Assembly: GCA_035578905.1 (NCBI GenBank)
Contig: JAQJVL010000102.1
Span: 62,001-126,000, forward strand
Length of the DNA stretch: 64,000 nucleotides
Reading direction: 5' to 3'
Source: Stictocephala bisonia
Taxonomy: Eukaryota; Arthropoda; Insecta; Hemiptera; Membracidae
A program made the translations under genes and the position numbers. Below are positions 33,771-46,464 of this stretch, one piece after another. Positions within the stretch are counted from its first letter, which is position 1; each line of letters begins with the position of its first letter. The notes under the pieces are model-generated. The model made no database searches and had not been told where the DNA came from. It saw only the letters and a list, made by a program, of their open reading frames with translations.

Positions 33771-35799
33771 ATTTTTAAAGACACAATAAGATCTCAGCTG
33801 GTTTAATTATTTTATATTTACTAAATTAACTGAGAATAACATTGGAAAATGAAATGGGATGTGATATGTGGCAATAAGTGATAGAAATGTTGGCCAGTAG
33901 AACAAGAAGTAAGACATGACCAGTGCCCATAAGCAGTGGAAGGTGGTTTTGGTTTGGTTATAAAGAGATTCAGTTCTGTAATCAGTATGTTTTTAGGGTG
34001 GCCTTTAAACATAGGAGTCTAAGTAAGTTACGAGGATAGTACGTTAGAGTAAATAGTTCATAGCATGGCCACTTGGTTCGCACGAATCAACCGTTAGGGG
34101 GTTAAAACAAGCTTTTCTATTTCAACTGTAAGGTTCGTGTTTAATATTAGAATGAGGTATAGTGAATGTTATATTATTTACTGAAAGTCCAGTCTAGTGG
34201 ACCATTAGTTGCTTTTTTGGGTTTTAAAATTTAAAATAGTCAATAATGACATTTGATGTTTTGTTTATTTCACTGGCCAATTGCTAAAAAAATCACATAC
34301 TTTTCGTTAAAAAGCAGGTTATGTTCCACTAGAACAGCTCTTCACCTATCCAATGACACTTCAAGTGCAGCGATTCGATTAATAATAAGGATCGAATCAT
34401 TGAAATAGAAACCCATGTTTTGGGTCGTTTTTCGTGAAGGGAAACGGCTACCTTAAAAGTAGTAAGCCATATGAGCTCAACAAGATGATCCAGACGGAAG
34501 AAAGAAAAGTAAGTATATTAGGCCAAAGGCCGAGAAGCGATGATGATATGAATATCACATTTAGATATCAGTCACAAATGCTAAGAAGGATTTTACAATC
34601 ACAATAGTGCGTGTCAAATAAAATTACTCATAATGACTCCAACATTTTAATTATCAAAGAGGAAATGACAAATCATCCAAATTCTTACTGTAAATCTCTA
34701 AGATAATAGTGCTCCTACAATTAGACTACAACAAAATAGTATCCAGGATCTCAAAGAATTTTTTTTCACCATTGGATTCAATATTGTACAATAGGTTTCG
34801 TCAGTGAATTAAACTATCTTATATTTCAAGTTATACATAATATATTACAAGATTTTAAGTGTTATATTAAATATGTGTAATATAGGTTAAAAAATTATAT
34901 GCTAGAAAATATTACGTGAAGAATTTTAGTAGTCTAAACAACAGTAACTTACTGGAAGACAAACTAGACTAGCCTACTCACTTGTTTAGCCTAACAAATA
35001 TAGGTAAAACAAGAAAGTAATAATTATTAGACAGTAACAAGATAGAAAGTTAAGAATTAATATAATGGAGAATTAAGTCTATTTTTGGGTGGTTTTAGAA
35101 TTATGATAAGGAGTAAAGCCATTTGTCAGTGGTAACGTTAAATTTGTTATCTGTTGTGGGTATTGACTTGTTTATGGAGGGAGACTTTAAGTCAAAGCTA
35201 TGAATAACCACAATATCTATGAAATATCAATTGATTTATTTTCTTTAAGTTAGTATTCATAGTGGTGTAAATCTGACATGTGATTCTATTACAAAATTTA
35301 CTTATTGCTCTTTTACACCGAATAGTTTGTAAATTACATTGTCAATAAACAATGTTTTTGCTCTCATTATTGCTCTTCGTTTGGGTATAGATCCAGCTAA
35401 ACTAGCAATCGTAACTTACTATACCTCTCTCAGTAAACTTGGTCGTATTTTACTTTAGGAATAAGAAGATAGTTAAAACACGCCAGTTTACTACAAGATA
35501 CAGTCTCTGGCTCTAACCAAAAAGAACACACAAATATAGAAAGAGAAGTATCGCTGATACTTGGTCATGTCAATTGAACGCATACTATACTGTCTGCTAA
35601 TTTGGACAGAAGATATTTTAATAATCATACTTATTTTGCAAGTAGAAAGTATATTATTTTCTCTGTTTTGAACAATAAATAATGTATTAAGTCCATTTTT
35701 TACATAGTATCTTGAATGGTCCCTTTTTAGAATTTATAAAACATATGCCTTTGAAAAAAAAATATTGGTGGCGAGAAGAAGACTTTTAAAAGATGAAAT
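33771..35799. other. AT-rich non-coding DNA
   Basis: No motif-bearing ORF, transposon end or splice-bounded exon identified. The 63-codon minus frame at 33821-34012 is composition-driven. Confidence 0.45.
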
Positions 35800-36266
35800 G
35801 TAAAAGTTGCTTGTCAGCCGTGTTGAACGCAGTGTTTTCGTTTTCTCTTCCTCTCTAAGTCCTTACTCCTTAGTCTCAGCTGCAGCTGTCAATTGTATTG
35901 TGATTTGTGAAGAAAACAGCAGTCTGTTCATAAGGAAGCCCTAGTCATATGTTGAAAGTTGAGTTTCACAATTAATTACCAGCTTTAGATTGAGCAATAA
36001 AAGTGGAAGCGACTCACAAGCTTTTATTATGTGAAATGGTTTGAAATTAAAATTCGTCTCGTTTTGTTTTGTAAATCTCTTCTTTTTGGATCTTGGACTG
36101 GAAGATTTAACTCCTTTTTATTAAACTGTGAAAAGTTTAGAACTGCAAATCTAGTGTGAATTATTAAACTTTTGTTGAACTTACAGGACAAACTATCTGT
36201 TTTATATCGTAAAATTACATTGTGAAAGTGAAGTGATTGTTATTGGCCTACAACCTAAATAACACA
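35800..36266 (+). promoter_or_regulatory. Probable promoter and 5' leader of a host gene
   Basis: A GC-richer, pyrimidine-rich stretch (GTTTTCTCTTCCTCTCTAAG near 35839, then CTCAGCTGCAGCTGTCA) follows AT-rich DNA with TTTATAAAACAT at about 35735. The leader runs without transposon signatures to the ATG at 36267. Initiator-like TCAGT/TCAGC steps occur near 35816 and 35875. The exact start site is not fixed. Confidence 0.35.
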
Positions 36267-36306
36267 ATGAAGCAATTTGGGTATATTATTTGTATCCTTA
36301 TGTTAG
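36267..36306 (+). CDS. Signal-peptide first exon of an unknown secreted or membrane protein
   Basis: ATG in a strong insect context (AACACAATG), 13 codons MKQFGYIICILML, then a consensus donor G/GTAAGTCC at 36307 (phase 1). A basic second residue and hydrophobic core are a typical signal peptide cut by intron 1, a common layout. The intron would extend into the transposon-rich DNA downstream. A possible last exon in matching phase lies at 47624-47721, but that is uncertain. No family recognised. Confidence 0.5.
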
Positions 36307-36719
36307 GTAAGTCCATATCATACTTTAGAATTTAAAACTTATACGAGACGGGCTCTAGGATTATATGGGACAGGAAACTTATTTGACACTAAATAATATT
36401 ATTCGTTTATAATATGATATATTTAGTTTCTTAAGTATTTAAACATGTTATTATTTAGTAATCATAAATTATTAATTTGAATTTATAATATATATTAATA
36501 TGTTAACAGAAACACTATTTTGACATTTCAGTATTGATGCGTAACCTTGACCGTCTGCAGTTTAGCACGCATTGTTGTTAGTTTATGTGGGGTTAGTCTG
36601 TAAATTGCCATGACATTTTAGTTCAAAAATCTATTGTGGTGTATTATTCACAGCTGTAACTATAAATTACAAACATAATAAGGTTATTTATTTAGATTAG
36701 AGTTAGTTATTGAAGAAGT

Positions 36720-37010
36720 TTTGTTTGTTTATTTATTTATTTATTCATAAGACGCCGATCGTCAAGATATGGGCGAATATGGATTTCAAATGAGAGTGAT
36801 GAGTGTAGATGTGCGAATGTAGTCATTGTTACAAACTAAGGCCCGACTATTCCTTAGAAAGTGTCATTAATTAATAGCCCAATGACAAATGAACAGCCGG
36901 TGGTTATCAGCTGATCCTTCTCAAAATGTATTGACTCTGATTGGGATCGAACTGAGAACCTTTAGCACATGAAGCTGGGATTGAACCAACTACGCTACCG
37001 ACCAATTTAG
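36720..37010 (-). repeat. tRNA-derived SINE
   Basis: On the minus strand from about 37007: A box TAGCGTAGTTGG within GGTCGGTAGCGTAGTTGGTT, then B box GTTCGATCCC about 45 bp on, a body of some 200 bp and an ATAA/ACAA-repeat tail at 36720-36750. The box order and tail fit an RNA polymerase III-transcribed SINE. It shares no obvious body with the SINE at 11440-11612, so two families are present. Confidence 0.65.
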
Positions 37011-37204
37011 AAATAGATAACTCAGGTATAGGAATGTTTGTGCCAGTAATTTGGTTAGTTAGTGAGGTCTACATAAAATTGCTTCATTCTATATACAGTA
37101 AATACATTCATTTTAGGATTTTATATGTAAGATTACTTTTTCAAATAAATTAGAGACCATAAAGACATAAGAAATATTATAATACACACATAACATAGGA
37201 TCGC

Positions 37205-38810
37205 CCAATCAAAGTTATGTTTCGTGATGAAGATGCAGCTCAAACACTTCTAAAGCGGTTCTCTTCCGAGACCTTGGGTTCTGCTGATGAAAGCTTGTCT
37301 CAGGTATGTATTGGACGTGATAGGACTCAGAAAGAGAGGCAGTACTCAACAGTTCTGAGGAAGGAACTAGACGACCGAACTAAGGCAGGAGAATTAAATC
37401 TAACCATTAAGTACCTCAATGGCATCCCTAAAATTGTGAATTCGGCTCCAAAAAACTGAGTAGCTCTCCGAGAAGATCCCAGATCAGCATCTATTACCAG
37501 AACGTCAATGGTCTGAGAACCAAAATGAACGAAATAACACTTGCGTTATCTCAAACTGTTCATGATATTTTGGTGTTGACAGAAACTAATCTAACTCCAG
37601 ATATTTCTGATGCTGAGCTTGGTCTTCTCAATCATGTAGTTTTTAGGAAGGATCATTCAACTGGCACAAGCAATCGGATGAGCGGTGGTGGCATTATTGT
37701 AGCGGTTGATAAGAGAATCCCATTGAAAGTCTGTTTGTTGTGGTGTCACTTGGCTATAGCTTTAAAACATTGATTAATGGTGCTTACAGTACTCCATCCC
37801 AACCACTCACCATATATATAGTATACTGCGATTCTGTTGAGGAAGCGTCGGCTTTGTTGGACATGAGGGCACAGACCCTTTTGATTGGCGACTTCAATCT
37901 CCCTGGCGTTGATTGGAGTCCTGGTAATCCATTTCACCCTTCTGCAGCTTCCCACTGCGTTCATGAGCTTTCAACTTATTTGGGCTGCGAGCAAATTAAT
38001 AATGTGAAGAATGTGAATGGCGCACTCTTAGACCTCATCTTTTCCTCTCTGTCCGACTCTCACGTACATCAAGATCCAGATCCGATTGTAAAAATTGACA
38101 ATCATCATCCTGCCTTGAATGTCACAATCTCAGTACCTGCTTGTGAAGGTTCCAGACCTGTATTTGTTCCTGACTTTAAAAAGTGCAACCTCAGCAAGAT
38201 GTCTTTGCATCCATCCAGAACTTTTCTTACTTAGACTTCGATGGCAATGTCAATGATGCCTTTTCCTTGCTAACCGAAAGAGTAAGAACGGTAGTACTAG
38301 CCAACACACCATCAAGACAAATCGGTTCATATAAATTTCCATGCTGGTTCACTAGAGAATTGAAGGATCTTGTTATCCTAAAAAAGAAACAGCATAAGAA
38401 GTATAAGGAAACCCTCTGCCCTTAATTTTCTACTTGCTGTTTTCTATTAAATTGTTTTTATTTTCAGTTAGCATGGTTAGTTAGTCTATATACTATTCAA
38501 TATATATCATGTTCAATATTTATCGTTGTTATCTAGTCCGTAAGTCGTTGTGCTGTGTAGATCTTACCATTGTTAAGCTTCAATATCTATTTAGTACATG
38601 AAGTACGGTACATCTTTTTCATGTAAGTCAGCCTTCCTGTTCATTGATCAGCAAATACTTACATTTCAATTTTCACTTTGTGTTAAACGTAGATGGTTCC
38701 TCATTTAACATGTGTTATATTGGCTAATTTTATTATCATTGTATATATAGTTTTTGTGTTATTATTATTGTAAAATGGTTTGTACCGTAAATAAATAAAT
38801 AACAGGCATA
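37205..38810 (+). pseudogene. CR1-like LINE fragment, endonuclease domain
   Basis: An ORF1-end-like segment (37217-37459) is followed by an AP endonuclease: SIYYQNVNGLRTK (near 37490, as frames allow), DILVLTETNLTPDISD (about 37567, metal-binding Glu), GGGIIVAVDKRI, TLLIGDFNLPGVDW (about 37878), and an HHPA block near 38104 corresponding to the catalytic SDH/DHxP region. Then a linker with CWFTRELKDLVILKKKQHKK and a stop at 38424. The RT is absent: an AT-rich 3' end with AAATAAATAAAT near 38795 follows directly. Internal frameshifts near 37730 and 38180. It lies in the putative intron of the 36267 gene. Confidence 0.8.
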
Positions 38811-39160
38811 ACAAAGTTTTCCATGTAAAAAATTAAATTCTGTACAAGAATATATTATCAAAACAAGGTATAAAACTGAATAATTATTTTTAAATATCTT
38901 GCTTTAAAAAATTGAAAAAATTCATTACAATGTTTGTTTTAAATATACAAAATATTTGAATTTTTAGTTTTAAAAAACATTAAAAACTAGTATAAATTGT
39001 AGAAAATTTACTGGCGATCATGAAAATATATGGGTTTAATATATTTAAATAACATATTTAATTTATGGTGAAACATTGATCTTTCAGTATATTTAATGGG
39101 ATTCCTTAGGGTCAGCTGACTGCATGATAACTGGGTTGCCAATGGGTTAACTCAAAGATT
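38811..39160. other. AT-rich non-coding DNA
   Basis: No feature recognised. Confidence 0.5.
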
Positions 39161-39164
39161 AATA

Positions 39165-39470
39165 ATCGGAATCAGAAATACTTTATTACATGAACTTTGA
39201 GAACAGTTATAGCGTCATATATTATACATTATTAGATAGTAAGATAAGTAGTCATTGTTCTATCTTGTCGATGAACTCCTGGATGGTGTAAACTGGGTTG
39301 TCAATCAGCCAGGCATGGAGTTTACGTTTCAGGAGGTCGCCTTTTAGTTGTTTGAAGTCTGCCTGGAGGATGTTGTACAGTTTACTGCCTATAGAGCTGG
39401 GCTTCTTATCATGGAGTGTTGTTCGATGTTTTTGAATTGGGATTCTTGCTTTATGTCTTGTGTTGTACTA
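39165..39470 (-). pseudogene. LINE 3' end, C-terminal codons
   Basis: The minus strand reads TRHKARIPIQKHRTTLHDKK followed by PSSIGSKLYNIL, LKRKLHAWLIDNPVYTIQEF and a stop near 39256, matching the last ORF2 codons of a LINE, then a short 3' end with AATAAAGTATTTCTGAT. Strongly 5' truncated. Clade not assigned. Confidence 0.65.
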
Positions 39471-39479
39471 TAAAATCTT

Positions 39480-39674
39480 GTATATTTGTATAAAATATAC
39501 AAATAAATATTCTATTAAACCTACATATTTTATAAATTATAGTATTTCTATAAAAATTCCTTGATAACCTTAATTCCGTGATATATAAAATTTTAGATAC
39601 TGAAATGCAGCTGTAAGCTGTCCGTTAAATCCGAAGTACGCTAAATCGAGATCCATTAAATCGAGGGTTTACTG
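39480..39674. mobile_element. pogo/Tigger-like element, right end
   Basis: CCGTTAAATCC, AAATCGAGGGTTTACTG/TA at the right boundary, with TA at 39675. The same terminal pattern as the element at 45215-45608. The left end was not found, so the element is truncated. Confidence 0.5.
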
Positions 39675-40099
39675 TACCTTCATTGGTTCATTTTGGGAAA
39701 AATAACCTAATATCTGCTAAATGTTACAATAATATAGGCTCAACCCTTCATCTGGATGACTGTTTTAACTCTTAATAGTGGAGATTAATAAATTACTCCT
39801 TGTTGGCAATCTGTTTTTTAGTTTTTTACAAGGATACTGTAAATGAAATCATGAAAAATTCATTTATGAAGTATTGGAAGGCAATATTTATGCAAGTGTG
39901 AAACTGGCAAATTTCTTATCCAAATGGTAGGGAATCAGGGAAGTGTCACTTGACATTGTAGTTGACTAATCATAGACAGCTATAATTTTGGTGGGAAGCT
40001 ACTAGACACGCAGATAAAACCTCAAATTCAAAACATATGTGTACGATTACAATAGATTGAAAAATGATTAAATCCCCAAATATTTACCACTTTTAGGTG

Positions 40100-40545
40100 A
40101 CACATATGGATAGGGCAGGTCCTGTGGAATAAGACTGCATACTTCACTTAAACAATAGATTGTGGGGTTTGATTAAATTGTGCAATCTGTTACCTCTGAA
40201 CTGTCACCAAAAATAAAAATCATTTGATAAAATCATTAAAAAACTATTTTCTCCCTAATGGTGAGACATATACTTTTGGATAGGGGAGGTCATGTAGAAT
40301 AAGACTGCATACTTCACTTAAGCAATAGATCTAACTGGTTTTTTAGTAAATAGGACAATCCCTTACCTCTGCAGTGTCACCTAAAATGATAATATTTTTA
40401 AAATTGTTAAAAAAAATACTATTTCCTCCCTAAGGGTGAGACATAATATAGGTACTATTGGATAGGAGAGGTCATGTAGAATAAGACTCCATACTTCACT
40501 AAAACAATAGATAGCAGGTTTTTGAGTAAGACACTCGATTTAGCA
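40100..40545. repeat. Tandem repeat, three copies of about 170-183 bp
   Basis: GGATAGGGCAGGTCCTGTGG-type starts followed by AATAAGACTGCATACTTCAC recur at about 40109, 40278 and 40461. Each unit also holds a CTCCCTAA-GGTGAGACATA block. Non-coding satellite-like array. Confidence 0.8.
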
Positions 40546-40639
40546 AATCATGTCCTGGTATATCCATGATTCTATGTCATGGCGTCCCCCATAGATCCCC
40601 TATGAAAACTGGAGTAGGCCTATTGGTTAAGAAATAATA

Positions 40640-41210
40640 CAATTTCAAGGGAACTGTTTGTACAGTGAAGACCTAATATTTCTCTTCAAGCTAATTAATG
40701 GCCACATAAACTGTCCGGAACAATTTGCACTATTGGAATTAAGAGCTTCACGTGTGACTAGATCTCTAGAATGCTTTAGCAGACGCCACTTTTCTACCTC
40801 TTACTATTCATCAGCACCATTCCTAGAATCCTTAGGGCTGGAAACTATCTCCTCACAGATCAACTTCTTTGAGGGATTAGTGGATTCATTTAGGCGTCAG
40901 TTGGATGATATAATACGTAATAATGTTCAAGTTTGAATCCTTAAATGTGAAAGTTAACCAATCATTAAATTCTTTATAGTTTATCATTGTTGAAATTAAT
41001 TTGTTTCTTGTTATTAACTGTATTGAATTGATACAAAAGAATATCCCTATTGTTTCTTTACTTGCATAGAATTAATATAAGTATTAAGTTACTGCATAAC
41101 TTATTTAATTATATATATTTTATTTATAACATGTTAAAACTATGTAAAAAATTTTATAATTTATAAATGGTGCTGACCATTGAAATAAATAAATTAAAAG
41201 TATTTGGAAC
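40640..41210 (+). pseudogene. LINE C-terminal fragment
   Basis: A 92-codon frame (40658-40936) reading DLIFLFKLINGHINCPEQFA, FSRRHFSTSYYSSAPFLESL and a final FFEGLVDSFRRQLDDI resembles the C-terminal, post-RT domain of LINE ORF2. An AT-rich 3' end with ATAAATAAATTAAAAG follows near 41190. Strongly 5' truncated. Confidence 0.65.
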
Positions 41211-41409
41211 AATAGCAAAATATCAAAATTAAAAGCTGAACAATTACACTTAAAGACATAAAAATGGATATTTTACTTGTAATTAAAAAAAAAAAAATTG
41301 GTGTGCTAATCTTTGTTATAACAACTAAAAAAAATTTGTTCATAAAAATATATAAAGTGTTGTTTACCATTTTTATTCATGAATATATTGATATTAAAAT
41401 GGTTTTTAA

Positions 41410-41873
41410 CCCTGGATCACTTGCGTTACTGAAACTTCTGTGATCGCTCACTGCGTTAGGATGCTCCTAACTTTTGACATCCTCTTACTACTCAAAGTAT
41501 ATGTTGTATATATGTATAGGAAAGGAGATAAATAAATCTTTAATACATTTTAAATCACACAACATTATGTTTCATTGTAATTTTTAACTTATTAATTTAC
41601 AGACACAATTACAAACACCAAACTGATAGTTCCGTGATCACTCACGCCGTTAGAACTGTTTAACACTAGCGCAGTTAGGAGGACTCTTACAAAGCGGAGT
41701 CACGCCACTTCCCCCTCCAACCACACTAATCTACCCCAACTACTTAGGCAGGTGGTTAGGATACTGAAGAAAGCATTCTTAAACGCTCAGGCACATTCAA
41801 TCATAATTAAAAAAGTGTTCTTCAGAGAAATTAAAAATGTTAGATTCAATCTAAAAGCGCGAGTGATGGCTGG
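41410..41873. mobile_element. piggyBac-type MITE
   Basis: A 464 bp element flanked by TTAA on both sides (41406-41409, 41874-41877) with imperfect terminal inverted repeats (CCCTGGATCACTTGCG versus CCAGCCATCACTCGCG). Inside, GTGATCGCTCACTGCGTTAG-type repeats occur near each end. No coding. Its ends differ from those of the 9129-10176 element, so it is a second family. Confidence 0.7.
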
Positions 41874-41879
41874 TTAAAA

Positions 41880-42890
41880 TGGGGTTGAAGAATTTTACAT
41901 CTAAAAAAAAAAATATATATATAGTATGTACATTTTTTAGGATGAAAATTGAAAAAAAAAGTTTAAAATAATATTTATGGGTAAAGTTTGATTTAGTTTA
42001 AGTCACTTAACTGGTGATGTATATGCTGTATAGTTTGTTTCAGTTTATAAAGAGTTATAAGTAATTTTGTGTCCCCTCTATTTTTTTCTTCATAATACAT
42101 TAAGAGGGATTTTTATCAACACCAATCATTCTGCATATACAACATTTGTATTTTGTGATATTCAACAATTTTGTTAGTCTTTTGATGTCCAAGATAAGGA
42201 GGTCAGCTTCAAAGTTCTTAATGATAACCTGTCATGTGATATGTCATTTAATATTCTCCTTTCATCCTCAAATTAATGGTGCAATCAAAACTAAAAAGGG
42301 TTAAAATATTTTTAATAAACTCGTAATATTAAGAGTAAGAGGCAGATTAAAAGATGCAAGCAAATCTGGTCATGCGAAATGTAATTTGATATTGCATTTT
42401 CTTCCAGAAAACAATGGTGCTATCGAAATTACCATTTTCAAGAAACCCACAGACGTAAGATTTTAGAAGGCAACTAGGATGTTTTTATCAGAAGGTTATC
42501 ATCTAAATACTGTGTGATTTAAAATGGAGCAATGATTATATGCTTTGTAGAATTGATTAAAAGTTATTGCTGCTTTTAAAATATTATGAAACCTTTTTAT
42601 TGCTTTCATTACTAAGCTATTAGACCTTAAAACCATAGTGTGATAGAAGGTAATTTATACTGTTAAGTTTATCATTGATTTTTTCGCTCTTATGAATGAG
42701 TGTTTCTGGTACTTTTAATGCCCATTGAAAGCGTTTTATCTCATACAGCGGGCAAAGGAAAATGACTAACCTCGAACTTCTGTAATAATGTATTCTCTGT
42801 TTAATCTTGCAATCAGTTTATAATACGAAAATAAATATAATAAGTACATCCCTGATTAATTTTGATTTCACCATTGTTTACAGGAAAAAA
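41880..42890. other. Non-coding DNA
   Basis: No confident feature; possibly the decayed 5' part of the LINE fragment that follows. Confidence 0.4.
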
Positions 42891-42894
42891 AGAC

Positions 42895-43200
42895 AATACC
42901 AACTGAAAATGGTGTGTCACATGACCAGCTTCTTTTTACAACTTACAATATTCCTCTTACATGTTAAACCTACGAGCGTTGCAACATTTTATAGTACACA
43001 TATGGATGGCAAACTTAACTGGAGAGCTCAAACCAATTCTCTTTGTTCTCCCCTGTCAAGAGTGATTTGTTTTTCTAAAAAAAAAAAAAAAATATCTTTG
43101 TGTACTCACTATTGCTTATTTCGGCCTTTTCCATTCCTATATAACATGTTAAAATTCTCTGGATCAACTCACCTGTTGCAAAACGTTGATTATTGTGAGT
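42895..43200 (+). pseudogene. LINE RT thumb fragment
   Basis: Within the frame 42807-43202, THMDGKLNWRAQTNSLCSPL followed by SRVICFSKKKKK and STHLLQNV match the segment after RT motif C in LINEs (a YLGV.MD..L.W-type block). An A run at 43078-43092 disrupts it. Only this short piece remains. Confidence 0.6.
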
Positions 43201-43204
43201 GAGT

Positions 43205-45210
43205 ATTAGTGACATAGAATACTGTAAACAATATAAGTATGATGCCTGGTATTCTTATGGCATCTTGATTTTTTTATTTTAAAGAACATAATTTTCATAA
43301 AGAAGAAAACCTCAGTTTATTCACTTTAAGAGAGGTTATTGAAACTCACAATTCCAGATCACAATCTTTGATTGGTCACAGATTGTTATAGCCAGTAAAA
43401 CTTAACTAACGTATATTTGTATTCAATGCAACAGTATTTAATAAATTATGTTTTTCAGCTGAATCAGCTAGTTTGAAAGATTCAGAAATGTGTTAGTGAT
43501 ACTTGATTTATCAAATAAACAGAATACATATTTCAAGATTAAATTACCCAGAGAATCTAGGTTTTTACTGTTTACCAAGAGCAGAAAATGTGTAGTGGTC
43601 CTTTTGGGGCAATAGGTTGGGTACTACTGCTTTACCCCTTCTAGGATAAGAAACTAACAATATTTAAAATGTTCTTATTTAAGTTATATAAATTAAAATT
43701 TATTCATATTATTTGATTTGCCTTCGTTATTACAGTTTCCAGTAAAATATAACCAATCAAAACAGTCAAAACGTAATTGAATGTGAAATCGTTAGCATTA
43801 CACTGAACATTTGGAATTATTATATAAAAATAATTTTTAATTTATAAATTGAACTCTGAATAGTCAATAAAGTTTAGGTAATGATTTTACTAGACTAGCT
43901 CATTACTAGTCTAGTGAGTAGTTTTAGTCATTTATAAATTGAGTCAGTTAAACGGAATATCTTTTTGGATTAACTAATTTGGCATAATGATTGTCCCCAC
44001 CACCGGCCTTGTTAAATAAAAGGGGCCGGAAGAATAAAAAAGTAAATGAATAAATAATGTCCAATTAAAATAAAATCTAATTAAAGCACTTGTGTTTACA
44101 AAATATTGATCTCCTGTCAGAGCTTGGAGTCTATAGATACAGAGTTCAGAGTCTATTATCTAAAATCGTATAAATAACGAATGATTAGAATCTTTACATA
44201 CTGTATAAAATGCAGATAGTTATGTTTGATTATCCTTTATGTTGAACGAAAGCAGATGGAATGTGTAAATGAGGATTGCAATATAAAATTTTTTCCTCAG
44301 AATATAGGATATCAACAATTAACCTATTCAAAGAGTGGGGAAGCTTCTATTTAAAATTGTTTTCTATGGGAGTTTGGAACTTTGCAAGCACTCCAGTTAT
44401 TTCTGTAAAGTTCTATGGTGTATGTACATGAATAAAAGTAATTTAGCTATGTAACTTTGATTTCAACACAAGCAACAAATTTCAGAAACTTTCTGATGAG
44501 ATGTGTTTGGGGCGGACCAGTGAAAAAACATTTTCAAGGCTTTTTCACTGGTCTAATAGAACATTTTGAAGTATGTATTGTTCATTCAGGAGCCTTTCCT
44601 TAAAAATCCATTTCATTATATAATCTCATATATAGTATAACTACTCTAATGTAAGATTATTAACCTCTGTACAGTAATTTTGTTACAATTAATAAAACCA
44701 TTAGCAACTTTGAATAACGATAGGATATGAAATACTTCCACTTCTAGACAAAGTACAATAAGTTTTAAAAGTAGTTAAAGCTACCCTAAACAGACCTAAG
44801 GGCCTGTCTAGAAACATGGAAGTTCTACAGCCTCCTTACCTGTAAATTTCTTTTGAGAATTTTGAAGTCAATGCCTAGTGCCTACTAATAATAGTTTATT
44901 TCTGTCATGAGGAAAGCTATTTTAGACAGCTCAAGGATGGTTTGCCACAGGAGTTCTGTACTTGCTCCAAATTTTTATGTGCATTCACCTCACCACTTTA
45001 TGTGCTTAGATGAACAAAAGTTTTTGTTGTGATTGTAGATTCCATTACTGACGTATAATTTTAATGATTGTCTGTTTGATACATCTACGCTCTGCCAATA
45101 TAATTTCAATATTTTTTTTCATAAAATGTTTAGTATAATGAATTAATCAGAAAAAGTTTCAGCTATACTGTAGTTCAAATCTAAACAAGGTGCAGATTGG
45201 AAAATCTTAA
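43205..45210. other. AT-rich non-coding DNA with minor repeat ends
   Basis: A single hAT-like terminus (GGTTGGGTACTACTG, about 43614-43630) is seen without a partner. A 13 bp hairpin GACCAGTGAAAAA/TTTTTCACTGGTC lies at 44514-44553. No coding feature. Confidence 0.45.
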
Positions 45211-45214
45211 AATA

Positions 45215-45608
45215 CAGTAAATCTTCAATTTAACAGACTATATGGAGAAGGCTCTAGTCCGTTAAAGCTGATTGTCCTTTATATCAGGTTAAATTCACCC
45301 TAAGATGTATTAAAATTGCCACAAAGCTAACTGTGATGCTGTAAGCTCATTGTTTACTTAACAATTAATAATATATACAAATACATATTGTATAAAAGTA
45401 AAGACAATATAGGATATACTGAATAATAGTAATAACTATTTGTGGAACTACTTGAAGTTGCCTCAGAAAAACTAACATGATTTATATATTAACATTTTTT
45501 ATGAAAATCCTTTCAATGCACGGTATATAACAATTCAGATACTACAATACATCTGAAAGCTGTCTGTTAGATTGGGTTCCGTGGTCCGTTAAATTGAGGG
45601 TTAATTTA
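45215..45608. mobile_element. pogo/Tigger-like MITE
   Basis: The left end after TA (45213-45214) is CAGTAAATCTTCAATTTAAC; the right end is CCGTTAAATTGAGGGTTAAT. About 390 bp with no transposase. Ends of the CAGTA-AACCCTC-AATTTAACGGA pattern with a TA target are typical of pogo/Tigger-derived MITEs. Confidence 0.6.
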
Positions 45609-45609
45609 A

Positions 45610-46456
45610 AGTTACATAAAATTGAGGTAGGTTAAGGTTGCAGGTAATTTTCCCTTGGGCATATTGTGTGTGCTGCTTGTTTATCTTAACTGTTTGTCTT
45701 GAAGGCAGAACCAACGTTTGCCTTTTCAACACTCATTAGTATCTACATTTTGACATACTTCAGCAAATTAATATTTGACCATGGCATCCATTACTTTAAA
45801 AATACCAACAATTGAAATACTCCATTTGCTAACTCTAAACATTAGCTCAGCTCTTTTCTTAAATTTGACATATGGTACAAGCAGTAATTGTTATCTTTAG
45901 TCTGTGGTCTCATTTATTAGCATAGTTATTATTTTAATATTGTGACACTAATAGTATTGTAGTAACTTCAATAAATATATACTTCAATGGAGTCATGAAG
46001 CATTGGATAGAGCTACAACATGTCTAAGAGGCTCAAATGTGTCCAGTGGGTGGGAGGCCAGTTTACCTATTATCAAAGTGATTTAATGCTTACATTTTTC
46101 ACTATTATTTTGCTTATTTTATTATTGTGTGCAAATAATTACAAAACCTTCCGTCACGTTATATTTAAAAGGTGACAAAATCCAGGTGCCTGCAGAACGT
46201 TTAAAATATCAAATTCTTTCTCTTTAGTTGATTTAAAAATTTTTTTGATGTAAAATATTTGTACCCTCATAGTTTTTTCATTGGGCTATTATAGAATTTC
46301 ATATGCTTCACTTGTTTAATTTGAAACAGCGTTTTAGACCGATTTGGTTAGTACAATCAGTTGAAAATCTCAGCCCCCTATATGTGTAAGTATCATGTTT
46401 AGTAATATACATATTTCCAATTTTGTGTGTAGCCAGTAGCAGCAATTTTTCAGTAT
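45610..46456. other. Non-coding DNA
   Basis: No feature recognised. Confidence 0.5.
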
Positions 46457-46464
46457 GTCCAGTC

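Noticed and set aside
43560..43635. hAT terminus
   Set aside because: A single end resembling hAT termini without a partner or target duplication.
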